In this document: one piece after another, positions 1-7,264 of the stretch | Position numbering within the stretch: position 1 is the first letter of the stretch | Layout: each line of letters begins with the position of its first letter | DNA from: JABLTI01 sp030629105 | GTDB taxonomy: Archaea > Asgardarchaeota > Heimdallarchaeia > JABLTI01 | Assembly: GCA_030629105.1 (NCBI GenBank) | Contig: DAOVPS010000128.1 | Coordinates: forward strand, 1 to 9,512 | Length of the DNA: 9,512 bases | Direction: 5' to 3' | Notes under the pieces: generated by a model | What the model was told of the DNA's origin: nothing | What the model saw: the letters and a program-made list of their open reading frames with translations, nothing else | Database searches by the model: none | Program-made: the position numbers and the translations under genes

Positions 1-1531
1 AAACACGACTGGTCATTTCAAGTCCTAGTGGGTCATTTATTGGGCAATCAGCGATATTTAATCCTTTTATTATTTCTATTTTTTCTCGTTCTTTCTTGTC
101 TTTTGGAGAATAAATGAACATATTTTTTGTTGTAATGAACTTGTCTGGTTCAGCAAAGATTTTTGGTTTTATAGATTTCTCTTCTAGAGGATCTACGAAT
201 TTTCCTTTGATGGCAATTAGAGAAGCAGAGGTTGGACTCATTAAAAATGCCCCAGCAGTTTTTTCTCCTGTTCGAGCAAAGAAATTCCTGTTAAAAGTTC
301 TCACGGAAATTCCATTTGTTGGAGGAGTTTGACCTAATCCAATACAAGGACCACAACCACTTTCCAATATTCTAGCACCGGAACCTATGATATCCGTTAA
401 AATCCCTTCTTGTGCTAATTGCATAAAGACATTCTTTGATCCAGGAGTTACTGTCATACTAACATTTGCTGCTACTGATTGATCCTTTAATATTGAAGCA
501 GTTGTAGCTAGTGCAAGATAAGAAGCGTTTGTGCAACTGCCTACACAAACTTGGTCTACTGCCAAATCACGTTCATATAATCTTCCTATGTGTGTATCAA
601 TATCAACATGAACATTACTTGGGAATCTCTTGTGTAGCTCTGAAATGGGCACCTGTTCTACTAATTCTCGTATTTTTACAACGGAACCTGGGCTGTGTGG
701 CAATGCAACGTTTGGTTCTAATTTTGAAAGGTCAATATTAACAATTTTATCATATTCTGCATCATCGTCAGCAGCGAGTAAAGAATAATCTTCTTCTCGG
801 TCTTGAGCTTTTAAGAAGTGTTTTGTTAGCTCATCACTTGGAAAAATAGATGTTGTTGCACCTAATTCAGCTCCCATATTGGTAATTGTTGCTCTCTCGG
901 GTGCAGTGAGATCTTTTACTCCTGGTCCTGAGTATTCAAAGATTGAATTTAATCCACCTTTGACTCCACGGAGTTTTAGGAGTTCAAGAATAACATCCAT
1001 AGCTGTAACCCAAGGACGATTCAATTTTCCTATAAGGTTTACTTTTATCACTTTTGGGTATTTTAACTCGAAGGAATCTCCTGCCATAACAGTAGCAACC
1101 ACTAAACCCCCTACACCTATTGCTAGTGAACCTACACCTCCACCCGTTGGTGTGTGAGAATCACATCCAATCATAATTTTTCCGGGTGTAGCGAAATTCT
1201 CGAGATGAACTTGATGTATAATACCATTTCCTGGTTTTGATAAGATAGCTCCTTTTTTAGCTGCTATAGTTCGCAGAAAAAGGTGATCATCAGCATTTCT
1301 AAAATCAGTTTGTAACATATTGTGATCAATATAAGAGACTACCAAGGGAACTTTTACCTCAGGAATATTGATTGCTTCAAATTCCAACCAAGCCATAGTT
1401 CCAGTAGCATCTTGTGTGAGACATTGATCAATAGTTACGAATATTGGATCACCAAGTTCGTAATCGGTTATTGGTTTCTCAGAGATATTGTGAGCTTCTA
1501 ATATTTTCTGTACAATGTTTTTGCCACTCAT
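1..1531 (-). CDS. acn: Aconitate hydratase (aconitase), C-terminus cut off by the window edge
   Basis: Converts citrate to isocitrate through cis-aconitate in the cytoplasm, using a [4Fe-4S] cluster. The frame is open from ATG at 1531 to the window edge (510 codons). Visible aconitase signatures are DQCLTQDATGT (residues 35-45), SYIDHN (66-71), the active-site DSHTPTGGGVG (124-134) and the cluster cysteines C333 (GSCTN) and C393/C396 (SGCGPCIG). The TPTGGG version of the active-site motif points to the shorter Aquifex-type/bacterial-type aconitases, normally about 640-660 residues, not the AcnA/IRP type. About 130-150 residues, the C-terminal swivel domain, therefore lie outside the window. 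A modest AAGG lies 11 bases before ATG. The gene follows icd by 33 bases on the same strand, so the two are probably co-transcribed with icd first. Homoaconitase/isopropylmalate dehydratase large subunits share the fold, but the length and the icd neighbour favour aconitase. Confidence 0.95.
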   Translation of the reverse strand, partial: MSGKNIVQKILEAHNISEKPITDYELGDPIFVTIDQCLTQDATGTMAWLEFEAINIPEVKVPLVVSYIDHNMLQTDFRNADDHLFLRTIAAKKGAILSKPGNGIIHQVHLENFATPGKIMIGCDSHTPTGGGVGSLAIGVGGLVVATVMAGDSFELKYPKVIKVNLIGKLNRPWVTAMDVILELLKLRGVKGGLNSIFEYSGPGVKDLTAPERATITNMGAELGATTSIFPSDELTKHFLKAQDREEDYSLLAADDDAEYDKIVNIDLSKLEPNVALPHSPGSVVKIRELVEQVPISELHKRFPSNVHVDIDTHIGRLYERDLAVDQVCVGSCTNASYLALATTASILKDQSVAANVSMTVTPGSKNVFMQLAQEGILTDIIGSGARILESGCGPCIGLGQTPPTNGISVRTFNRNFFARTGEKTAGAFLMSPTSASLIAIKGKFVDPLEEKSIKPKIFAEPDKFITTKNMFIYSPKDKKEREKIEIIKGLNIADCPINDPLGLEMTSRV

Positions 1532-1564
1532 GATTTAGGACCTTCGAAAGTTGCGACTATTTTG

Positions 1565-2866
1565 TTACATGTTTTCAATTATTGCGTCTGCAAAATTGGA
1601 TGTGCCTATAGGTGTTACGTCTTTCAATTGTCTAGCAATGTCATAAGTAACTTTCTTTTGCAAAACAGTTTTCTCTATTGCAGTTTGAATTATCTCACAA
1701 GCTTCGGTCCAACCCATGAAATCAAGCATCATAACAGCAGAAAAGATGACTGATCCAGGATTGACTTTGTTTTTTCCAGCATGTTTTGGAGCAGTTCCAT
1801 GAGTTGCTTCAAAGACAGCTGCTTCATCACCAATATTTGCTCCTGGAGCAAACCCTAAGCCACCAACTTGAGCAGCTAAAGCATCACTTATGTAATCGCC
1901 ATTTAGGTTTGGTAATGCAAGAACACCATATTCATCAGGTCTTAGCAATATTTGTTGAAACATTGAATCAGCAATTCTGTCTTTGATAAGGATTTTACCT
2001 TTCGGTAATTTTCCATCATGCTTTGCCCACATATCATCTTCACTAATAACAATATCAGAAAATTCTTGAGCAGCTAATTTATAACCCCAATCTTTGAATT
2101 TACCTTCTGTAAATTTCATTATATTCCCTTTATGAACGAGGGTAACAGAATCATAGCCTTTGTCTATAGCATATTTAATTGCCATTCTAACTAATCTCGA
2201 AGTATTTGCCCAAGACATTGGTTTTATTCCAATACCGGATTCCATTATTATCTTGGTACCTAATTCATCATTCATGAATGTGATTAATTTCTTAGCATCT
2301 TTTGATTCAGGTTCAAATTCAATGCCAGAGTAAACATCTTCAATATTCTCTCTGAAGATAACCATATTTACTTTCTCAGGAGCTTTTACTGGTGCTGGCA
2401 CGCCCTTAATGTGAGAAACTGGTCTAACACACGAATAAAGATCCAGTAATTGTCTAATTGCTACGTTTAAGCTTCTAAATCCTCCACCAATTGGAGTTGT
2501 AAGAGGTCCTTTAATTGCAACAATATAATCAGTTATAGCTTTCAAAGTGTCTTTCGGGAGAAAGAGATTTCGAAGATCTTTGGGATCCATTTCCTTTAAT
2601 TGCTTTTCAGAAAAATCAGCAGCATAAATGTCTCGAGCTTTCTCTCCAGCGAAAACCTCGAACCAAATAATTTCCTTCTTACCTTTGTAAGCAGTTTTTA
2701 CAGCAGCATCAACTACTACTCGCATTGCATCTACAACTTCTGGTCCAATACCATCCCCTGCTATATAAGGGATAATTGGATTATCAGGAACGATAAGATT
2801 TCCATCTTTATCTTTAGTAATTTTTTCTCCTTTTGTTGGAGGTGTTAATTTCTCATATGAACTCAT
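1565..2866 (-). CDS. icd: Isocitrate dehydrogenase, NADP-dependent (bacterial-type homodimeric family)
   Basis: Oxidative decarboxylation of isocitrate to 2-oxoglutarate with reduction of NADP+. The 433-residue protein is close in length to the 416-residue E. coli enzyme and carries its landmarks at a nearly constant offset: substrate residues S132, N134, R138, R148, R172 and Y179; metal-binding D300, D324 and D328 within PNLNGDYISDALAAQ; and APGANIG at 341-347. Cofactor positions equivalent to E. coli K344, Y391 and R395 are K361, Y408 and R412, predicting NADP over NAD. The fourth position (E. coli Y345) is H362. The C-terminus DAIIENM is also E. coli-like. The start ATG has only a weak GGGG upstream, so initiation may rely on a short leader. 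It is first in a likely icd-acn transcription unit. Isopropylmalate dehydrogenase is excluded by the length and the isocitrate-type S-x-N motif. Residue equivalences are from memory of the E. coli enzyme. Confidence 0.97.
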   Translation of the reverse strand: MSSYEKLTPPTKGEKITKDKDGNLIVPDNPIIPYIAGDGIGPEVVDAMRVVVDAAVKTAYKGKKEIIWFEVFAGEKARDIYAADFSEKQLKEMDPKDLRNLFLPKDTLKAITDYIVAIKGPLTTPIGGGFRSLNVAIRQLLDLYSCVRPVSHIKGVPAPVKAPEKVNMVIFRENIEDVYSGIEFEPESKDAKKLITFMNDELGTKIIMESGIGIKPMSWANTSRLVRMAIKYAIDKGYDSVTLVHKGNIMKFTEGKFKDWGYKLAAQEFSDIVISEDDMWAKHDGKLPKGKILIKDRIADSMFQQILLRPDEYGVLALPNLNGDYISDALAAQVGGLGFAPGANIGDEAAVFEATHGTAPKHAGKNKVNPGSVIFSAVMMLDFMGWTEACEIIQTAIEKTVLQKKVTYDIARQLKDVTPIGTSNFADAIIENM

Positions 2867-2903
2867 TTTTATGCCCCGTATGTTAAATATTTTCTAATAC
2901 TTC

Positions 2904-2940
2904 AATATAAATTCTGTTAAAGTTATTTCAACTATAAAAA
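2904..2940 (-). promoter_or_regulatory. Candidate TATA boxes for the icd-acn unit
   Basis: Read on the minus strand, TTTTTATA (2940->2933) and TTTATATT (2911->2904) are archaeal TATA-like boxes. With the usual spacing of about 25 bases they would start transcription near 2909 or near 2881, giving leaders of about 43 or 15 bases. The sequence alone does not decide between them. The first also reads TATAAAAA on the plus strand. Confidence 0.4.
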
Positions 2941-3041
2941 GAGACTACTTTTTATTAAAAATTCCGATTTCCTTTGTTAAAGACCATGGAATTTCTTGAT
3001 AAATCATTTTTTTCAATCTAATATTCAAAAACGCATAATAG

Positions 3042-3048
3042 TTAAATA
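3042..3048 (+). promoter_or_regulatory. Candidate TATA box for the first DegV gene
   Basis: TTAAATA lies about 70 bases before the ATG at 3114. A start site about 25 bases downstream would leave a leader of about 40 bases containing GGAGAT (3100-3105), a good Shine-Dalgarno site. Assigned by spacing and composition only. Confidence 0.3.
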
Positions 3049-3113
3049 AGAGCAAGTTTCTAACATATTAATCCGATAAAAAATAATCATTATCAAAATG
3101 GAGATTTCTAAAG

Positions 3114-4013
3114 ATGAGTAAACAAAAAGTCGCAATTGTAACAGATGCCTCTGGTGATATACCACCAGAATTAGAGGATAAATATAACATCACAATTCTT
3201 CCAATTCTAATGAATTTTGAGGAAGAGTCTTTTAAATCTGAGGGTATTGAGAAAGGATTCACTTGGGATGAATTCTACAAAATTGCTGAGAAGGAAGTTC
3301 CTTCGACAGGAATACCTGGTCCAGGAGTCTTTATGAAGACTTTTAACAAAGCACTTGAAATTGCAGATTCAGTTATTGGAATTTTCATTTCAAACAAGCT
3401 TTCCGGAGTATATAACACTGCTACAATGGTTGCTAAACAACATATGCAAGATAAAGACATCAGTGTTTATCATGCTGGCGTCAATAGTGTAGGTGTTGGT
3501 GTAGTTGTATTAGAAGCAGCACGTCTTGCATCAGCAGGGCATGCTAAAGCAGATGTTTGTACAAAAGTTGAAAACTGGATTAAAAAGGTAAATTACGCTG
3601 GAATCATTAACCAACTTGAGAATCTAGTACGAACAGGAAGGTTATCAAAGACTAAGAAATTCTTTGCAAACATATTGAAGTACAAACCGGTATTAGGTTT
3701 TGTAGATGATGAAATCCATGTTTATGGTAATATAAAAGCTGATGATGCACTGATCATTAAACAAATGAAGAAATTTGGTGAACAAGCATTACAAAACATG
3801 GTCGAGGATAACAATACAATATTTCTTGCACACTCAAGATGGCCGGAAGCAGCAGAAGAAATAGTCGCTTATCTTAACATAGTAAATCCTAAGAAGAAAG
3901 AAATAATTATCCAAGAAACTGGGGTAATAAATGCTTTCTATACTGGAAAGAAATTGTTGGCTTTTGGTTACATCGGAAAATTCGATTCAAATTGGTTAAT
4001 GGATACCAAATAG
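3114..4013 (+). CDS. DegV family protein (fatty-acid/acyl-binding fold), paralog 1
   Basis: DegV-family proteins are two-domain cytoplasmic proteins that bind a fatty acid. In bacteria some (FakB) present it to the kinase FakA. Family marks here are TDASGDIP (residues 10-17), the pocket segment STGIPGPGVF (64-73), ISNKLSGVYNTA (92-103), LEAARLAS (133-140) and TGRLSKTKK (174-182). The length of 299 is slightly above the usual 280-290. Oddities: the usual V-x-DS strand end reads YHAG (119-122), so D and S are absent. The position where the paralog has R208 is K208. The C-terminal G-P-x-x-x-x-H-x-GPG motif reads ETGVINAFYTGKK, with no His and no GPG. Canonical FakB acyl-phosphate chemistry is therefore doubtful. 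No FakA/DAK kinase gene lies in the window. The start is supported by GGAGAT at 3100-3105. It is followed in tandem by a close paralog. Family membership is confident; ligand and role are not known. Confidence 0.92.
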   Translation: MSKQKVAIVTDASGDIPPELEDKYNITILPILMNFEEESFKSEGIEKGFTWDEFYKIAEKEVPSTGIPGPGVFMKTFNKALEIADSVIGIFISNKLSGVYNTATMVAKQHMQDKDISVYHAGVNSVGVGVVVLEAARLASAGHAKADVCTKVENWIKKVNYAGIINQLENLVRTGRLSKTKKFFANILKYKPVLGFVDDEIHVYGNIKADDALIIKQMKKFGEQALQNMVEDNNTIFLAHSRWPEAAEEIVAYLNIVNPKKKEIIIQETGVINAFYTGKKLLAFGYIGKFDSNWLMDTK

Positions 4014-4026
4014 AAAGGAATATTGG

Positions 4027-4061
4027 GCTCTTTTGGAGCTTTTCTCCTTTTCTTTTTTTTT
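4027..4061 (+). terminator. Weak hairpin plus T-tract after the first DegV gene
   Basis: A short stem GCTC (4027-4030) / GAGC (4036-4039) with a TTTTG loop is followed by pyrimidine-rich sequence ending in a run of nine T (4053-4061). The T-run alone would suffice for archaeal termination; the 4-bp stem may be incidental. Confidence 0.55.
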
Positions 4062-4091
4062 ATTAAGCAAGTATTTGTCGGTAAAAAAAAG

Positions 4092-4099
4092 TTATAAAC
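4092..4099 (+). promoter_or_regulatory. TATA box for the second DegV gene
   Basis: TTATAAAC is preceded by an A-rich stretch ending in G (a BRE-like context) and sits 70 bases before the ATG at 4162. A start near 4120 would give a leader of about 40 bases. Together with the T-run just upstream, it suggests the two DegV genes can be transcribed separately. Confidence 0.5.
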
Positions 4100-4161
4100 T
4101 TATGAGTAATCTAGATTCTAATCACATTTGTCTGTGAATAAATGACAGGAGATTTTTAATT

Positions 4162-5061
4162 ATGAGTGAAAGAAAAGTAGCAATTATTACAGATGCTTCA
4201 TCTGACCTTCCACCGGAGCTTGTTGAAAAACACAATATTACTATTCTACCGATTTTGATAAATTTTGAAAACAAATCATACAAAGTTGAAGGAATAGAAA
4301 AAGGTATTACGTGGGATGAATACTATAGTCTTGTTGACGATGAAATTCCAACAACAGCAATCCCAGGTCCAGGGGTCTTTCTGAAGGCTTTTGAGGAAGC
4401 GCTAGCAGTCGCTGACTCAGTCATTGGTCTTTTTATCTCTGAAAAACTATCTGGAACATTCAAGACAGCACAAAGTGTTGTTAAACAATACTTGCAAGAT
4501 AAAGATATCAGTGTCTATGATTCCCAAGTTACCTGTTCTTCGTTAGGATTAATAGCACTTGAAGCAGCAAGATTAGCCTCAGATGGCAAATCAAAAGAAG
4601 AAATTTCAAAGAAAGTCGAAGAATGGTTACCTGATTTGCAATTAAAAGGAATAATGAATACTCTAGATAATCTTGCACGATCAGGACGAATTTCGAAAAC
4701 AAAGAAATTTTTAGCAAACGTTTTGAAGTTTAAACCAGTTTGTGGATATGTCAATGGTGAAGTACACATATATGGGCAACTTAGAGCAGATGATAAACTA
4801 ATAATTCAGCAAATGAAGAATCTTGGAGTAGAAGCATTACGAAATATGCATCCAGACAATAAGACATTATTTATCAATCATACTAGATGGCCAGAGGCAG
4901 CAGAAGAGATACACAAGCATATTGAAAAGCATAATCCTGAAAATAAGGAAATAATAGTTCAAGAAACTGGACCTCTTACTTCTTTCTTTACTGGCAGGAA
5001 ACTTTTAACAGTGGATTATATTGGGAAATTTGATCCTGACTGGTTATTAAAAACAAAATGA
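4162..5061 (+). CDS. DegV family protein (fatty-acid/acyl-binding fold), paralog 2
   Basis: Tandem duplicate of the preceding gene: both proteins are 299 residues and align without a gap, with 178 identical positions by hand count (about 60%). Motifs are TDASSDLP (10-17), TTAIPGPGVF (64-73), ISEKLSGTFKTA (92-103), VYDSQV (118-123) and SGRISKTKK (174-182). Unlike paralog 1 it keeps the family D120-S121 pair and an Arg at 208 (QLRADD), so it is the more canonical copy. It too lacks the C-terminal H-x-GPG, reading ETGPLTSFFTGRK (268-280). Conservation between the copies collapses at 121-130 (2 of 10 identical), next to the DS position, suggesting ligand divergence. The start is fixed by GGAGAT at 4148-4153. 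Family assignment is firm; the ligand is unknown, and an archaeal host with isoprenoid membrane lipids makes a simple fatty-acid salvage role uncertain. Confidence 0.93.
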   Translation: MSERKVAIITDASSDLPPELVEKHNITILPILINFENKSYKVEGIEKGITWDEYYSLVDDEIPTTAIPGPGVFLKAFEEALAVADSVIGLFISEKLSGTFKTAQSVVKQYLQDKDISVYDSQVTCSSLGLIALEAARLASDGKSKEEISKKVEEWLPDLQLKGIMNTLDNLARSGRISKTKKFLANVLKFKPVCGYVNGEVHIYGQLRADDKLIIQQMKNLGVEALRNMHPDNKTLFINHTRWPEAAEEIHKHIEKHNPENKEIIVQETGPLTSFFTGRKLLTVDYIGKFDPDWLLKTK

Positions 5062-5072
5062 AAAATATATTT

Positions 5073-5113
5073 GGGAAATCCTAGACATAGGATACCCTTC
5101 CTCTTCTTTTTTT
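5073..5113. terminator. Hairpin and T-tract between convergent genes
   Basis: A perfect 6-bp stem ATCCTA (5078-5083) / TAGGAT (5088-5093) with a GACA loop is flanked by GGG (5073-5075) and CCC (5095-5097), which can extend it. A T-rich run (5105-5113) follows on the plus strand and fits termination of the second DegV gene. The run reaches the AOR stop codon, so the convergent genes are separated by only 50 bases. On the minus strand the hairpin is followed by an A/T-rich AAATATATTTTTC stretch, so it may also mark the end of the AOR transcript. Confidence 0.65.
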
Positions 5114-6860
5114 ATTCAGAGTTCAATGGAATACTAGATAACTTTGAATAATATTCAATAGCTTCTCGAATGAATTCTTTCTTTAGATATCCATGTGGAG
5201 TTTTGAATTTGAAAATACGTTCAGCGAGTTTTTCAATAGAAAATATTTGTCCTGCATCCTTTTTCCATTGATTCTTCTTCTGATAAGCTTCATCAGCAAG
5301 TTTGAGTAAGGATTCTTCAGTATAGTTTTTACCAATCGAATTCAAACTGGTCAACGTTCTATCAATATTGAATACTTTCCTAGCAAATAAGCATACAACT
5401 AGTGAATTAAGTATTAAACGCCATTTCTCTTCTATCATTAATGAATCAACAATTTCAGTTGGGTTCATTTCCTTGCCGAAGGCTTTCTGATCATAACTAT
5501 AGCCAGCATTACAAAGGTGAGAATGTCTTTGCCCAATCATATGTCCAATTATACTTGCAGGTCCTGTCATGTAACCTGCAGGAGTTTGTCCACCAATTCG
5601 TACTGCATATTGCTGTCCACCGTATTTTTCTACACATGCATCTATCCCTTCTCCAAGTGTATGATAGAAATCATTTTCTCTTCTAATAATTAGATTAATT
5701 GCTGTAAGATAATTTACAGTGTTACCAAACTCAAAGTTGACACCCATTGTATCAGTTACAGAGATCAAACCTTCTTGATACGCATCTGTTGCCCATGCCA
5801 GAATCCCCCCTAAAGAAATGATGTCAAAACCATTTCTATCAACAATTTCAATCAAACGCAATACATCTGATCCAGATTCAATCCCTAAATTTGACCCTAA
5901 CGCGTAAATTAACTCATAGTCATAGGGAACAAAAGTCGTTTCCACGTCATACTCTTCTTTTTTGTAGGGCACTCGGAGGTATGCAACATGTATGCACCCA
6001 ACAGGACATTGAGAACAAGCGATTTTTCTTAACAATAAATTATCAGCAAAGTATTCCCCAGAAATATTATCTATATGCTCAAATTTACCACTACTAAAAT
6101 TCCTCGTTGGTAGAGCTCCCATAGCATTAATTGATTTTATACCAGCAGCAGTCCCCAGTCTGTGATACTTGTCCATGTCATCACTATTGTTCAGGTGGTT
6201 GTAAATTTCTCGATATGCTTTTTTGTAAGATTTCATATCTGGATAGACAAAGTCTTGTGTTCCTTCTATAACAAGGGCTTTTAGATTCTTTGAACCAAAA
6301 ACAGCTCCTAAACCTAATCTACCAAAATGGCGATAATTATCGACGTTAATATTTGCGTATTTTACTAGTCTATCCCCTGCTCGTCCTGATCTCACGAAAC
6401 TTCTTCTACCAGGACCTTGAGGTTCTGCATCTCTTAATATTCTCCCAACTGCAAACACACTTCTAAGATTCCATAATAATTCGGCATTCTTTATTGCAAT
6501 ACTATTATCATGAATCGCAATATAGACAGGATGAGTTGCTTTTCCTCTTATTATTAGACCATCATATCCTGCAAATCTTAATGCAGAAGCTAACCTTCCT
6601 CCTGCATAGCTTTCTCCCAATTCATTATTTAATGGTGATTTGAACATCGCAACAGTTTTTGATGCTGTTGGGAAAGCAGCAGTTAAAGGACCATTAGCAA
6701 TGACTATAACATTCTTTTCTGATAAAGGATCAATTGTTGGAGGACAATTCTTTGTGAAGATTTCTGTAGCTAAGATAACTCCACCTAAGTATTTGTTAAG
6801 CTTTTCGTCATCTACAGCTTCTATCTTCCTATTTGTTAGGTTAATATCGATGATCTTCAT
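5112..6860 (-). CDS. Aldehyde:ferredoxin oxidoreductase family tungsten enzyme, catalytic subunit
   Basis: Members of this cytoplasmic family interconvert aldehydes and carboxylates (or related substrates) with ferredoxin as electron partner, using a tungsten bis-pterin cofactor and one [4Fe-4S] cluster. The 582 residues fit the family's usual 600 or so. Cluster cysteines are C282, C285 and C289 (ACSQCPVGC) and C490 (VVCLF), nearly the same positions as in the P. furiosus enzyme. Other marks are ESYAGGRL..AGYDGLIIRGKA (83-108), the pterin-region GRLGLGAVFGSKNLKAL (180-196), YDYELIYALGSNLGI (313-327) with likely active-site E316, NGFDIISLGG (343-352) and RHSH (445-448). The common D-P-R-G segment before the last domain is replaced by TPAGYMTGPAS (425-435), so this is an atypical subfamily. 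It overlaps the upstream ferredoxin gene by ATGA, and GGAGG precedes its start. The pairing recalls WOR5 with its four-cluster partner, YdhV/YdhY and BamB/BamC. The substrate cannot be assigned. Confidence 0.93.
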   Translation of the reverse strand: MKIIDINLTNRKIEAVDDEKLNKYLGGVILATEIFTKNCPPTIDPLSEKNVIVIANGPLTAAFPTASKTVAMFKSPLNNELGESYAGGRLASALRFAGYDGLIIRGKATHPVYIAIHDNSIAIKNAELLWNLRSVFAVGRILRDAEPQGPGRRSFVRSGRAGDRLVKYANINVDNYRHFGRLGLGAVFGSKNLKALVIEGTQDFVYPDMKSYKKAYREIYNHLNNSDDMDKYHRLGTAAGIKSINAMGALPTRNFSSGKFEHIDNISGEYFADNLLLRKIACSQCPVGCIHVAYLRVPYKKEEYDVETTFVPYDYELIYALGSNLGIESGSDVLRLIEIVDRNGFDIISLGGILAWATDAYQEGLISVTDTMGVNFEFGNTVNYLTAINLIIRRENDFYHTLGEGIDACVEKYGGQQYAVRIGGQTPAGYMTGPASIIGHMIGQRHSHLCNAGYSYDQKAFGKEMNPTEIVDSLMIEEKWRLILNSLVVCLFARKVFNIDRTLTSLNSIGKNYTEESLLKLADEAYQKKNQWKKDAGQIFSIEKLAERIFKFKTPHGYLKKEFIREAIEYYSKLSSIPLNSE

Positions 6861-7264
6861 CCTTCAACTTCCTCCATTTCTAAGATTCCATGTGGACAGA
6901 AAGGAACGCATTTTCCACAATGAATACAAACTATTGGTATACCTTGTTTTTGATCTAGTCTAATTGCTCCGATCATACATGCTTTTTCGCAGCTCCCGCA
7001 AGCATCACATTTTGACTTATCTAGAAGTACTCCTCCGCCTTTTCTTCTCCTGAGAGCATTTGTAGGACAAGCTCGCAAACAAACTGGATCTTTACACCCT
7101 CTACAAACTACTATTGCATAATACGCTGTTTGCCCCGCAGCTTTCACTCTAATTGCAGATTGATCTATAGATAGAGTATTGAATCTCTCTCGAGCACAAG
7201 CCATCACACAGCATAGACATCCAACACATCTCTCAAGATGCCTAATAGTTAGTTTCTTTGGCAT
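6857..7264 (-). CDS. Ferredoxin-like electron-transfer subunit with four [4Fe-4S] clusters
   Basis: A small (135-residue) iron-sulfur protein with sixteen cysteines in four groups: C13/C16/C19/C23, C54/C57/C62/C66 (the CxxCxxxxC spacing of the DmsB/HycB family), C86/C89/C92/C96 and C113/C116/C119/C123. That is enough for four cubane clusters. An extra C18 lies inside the first group. There is no signal peptide or Tat motif, so it acts in the cytoplasm. It is the first gene of a two-gene unit: its stop overlaps the AOR start by four bases (6857-6860), indicating translational coupling and a stoichiometric complex. The likely job is to carry electrons between the tungsten enzyme and ferredoxin or another carrier, like the partners of WOR5 and YdhV. 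No good Shine-Dalgarno site is visible, only AGAGAT directly abutting the ATG, so the start might be leaderless or weakly initiated. Confidence 0.93.
   Translation of the reverse strand: MPKKLTIRHLERCVGCLCCVMACARERFNTLSIDQSAIRVKAAGQTAYYAIVVCRGCKDPVCLRACPTNALRRRKGGGVLLDKSKCDACGSCEKACMIGAIRLDQKQGIPIVCIHCGKCVPFCPHGILEMEEVEG

Larger units (their letters stand above)
2867..3113. other. Divergent intergenic region between icd and the first DegV gene
   Basis: These 247 AT-rich bases contain no credible gene. They hold the TATA candidates for icd, a possible TATA (TTAAATA, 3042-3048) for the downstream plus-strand gene, and an inverted repeat AAATTCC (2959-2965) / GGAATTT (2988-2994) whose half-sites are centred 29 bases apart, which could be an operator. 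Confidence 0.5.

Noticed and set aside
114..1157. Several plus-strand open frames of 70-90 codons (from 114, 511 and 879)
   Set aside because: They lie antisense to the aconitase frame, which is open over 510 codons with clear catalytic and cluster motifs; they have no recognisable motif.
1562..2848. Plus-strand open frames at 1562, 1786 and 2600
   Set aside because: Antisense shadows of the isocitrate dehydrogenase gene, with low-complexity translations.
3068..3460. Minus-strand open frames at 3068-3262 and 3275-3460
   Set aside because: Antisense to the first DegV gene; no motif or start-site support.
4515..4769. Two overlapping minus-strand open frames inside the second DegV gene
   Set aside because: Both are reverse-frame readings of a conserved gene, with no ribosome binding site or recognisable protein.
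3114..5061. The two DegV genes as a misassembly duplicate
   Set aside because: At about 60% protein identity, with different intergenic sequence and many silent and replacement changes, they are old paralogs, not an assembly artefact.
5441..6963. Plus-strand open frames at 5441, 5891 and 6640
   Set aside because: Antisense to the AOR and ferredoxin genes, whose motifs and coupling are unambiguous.
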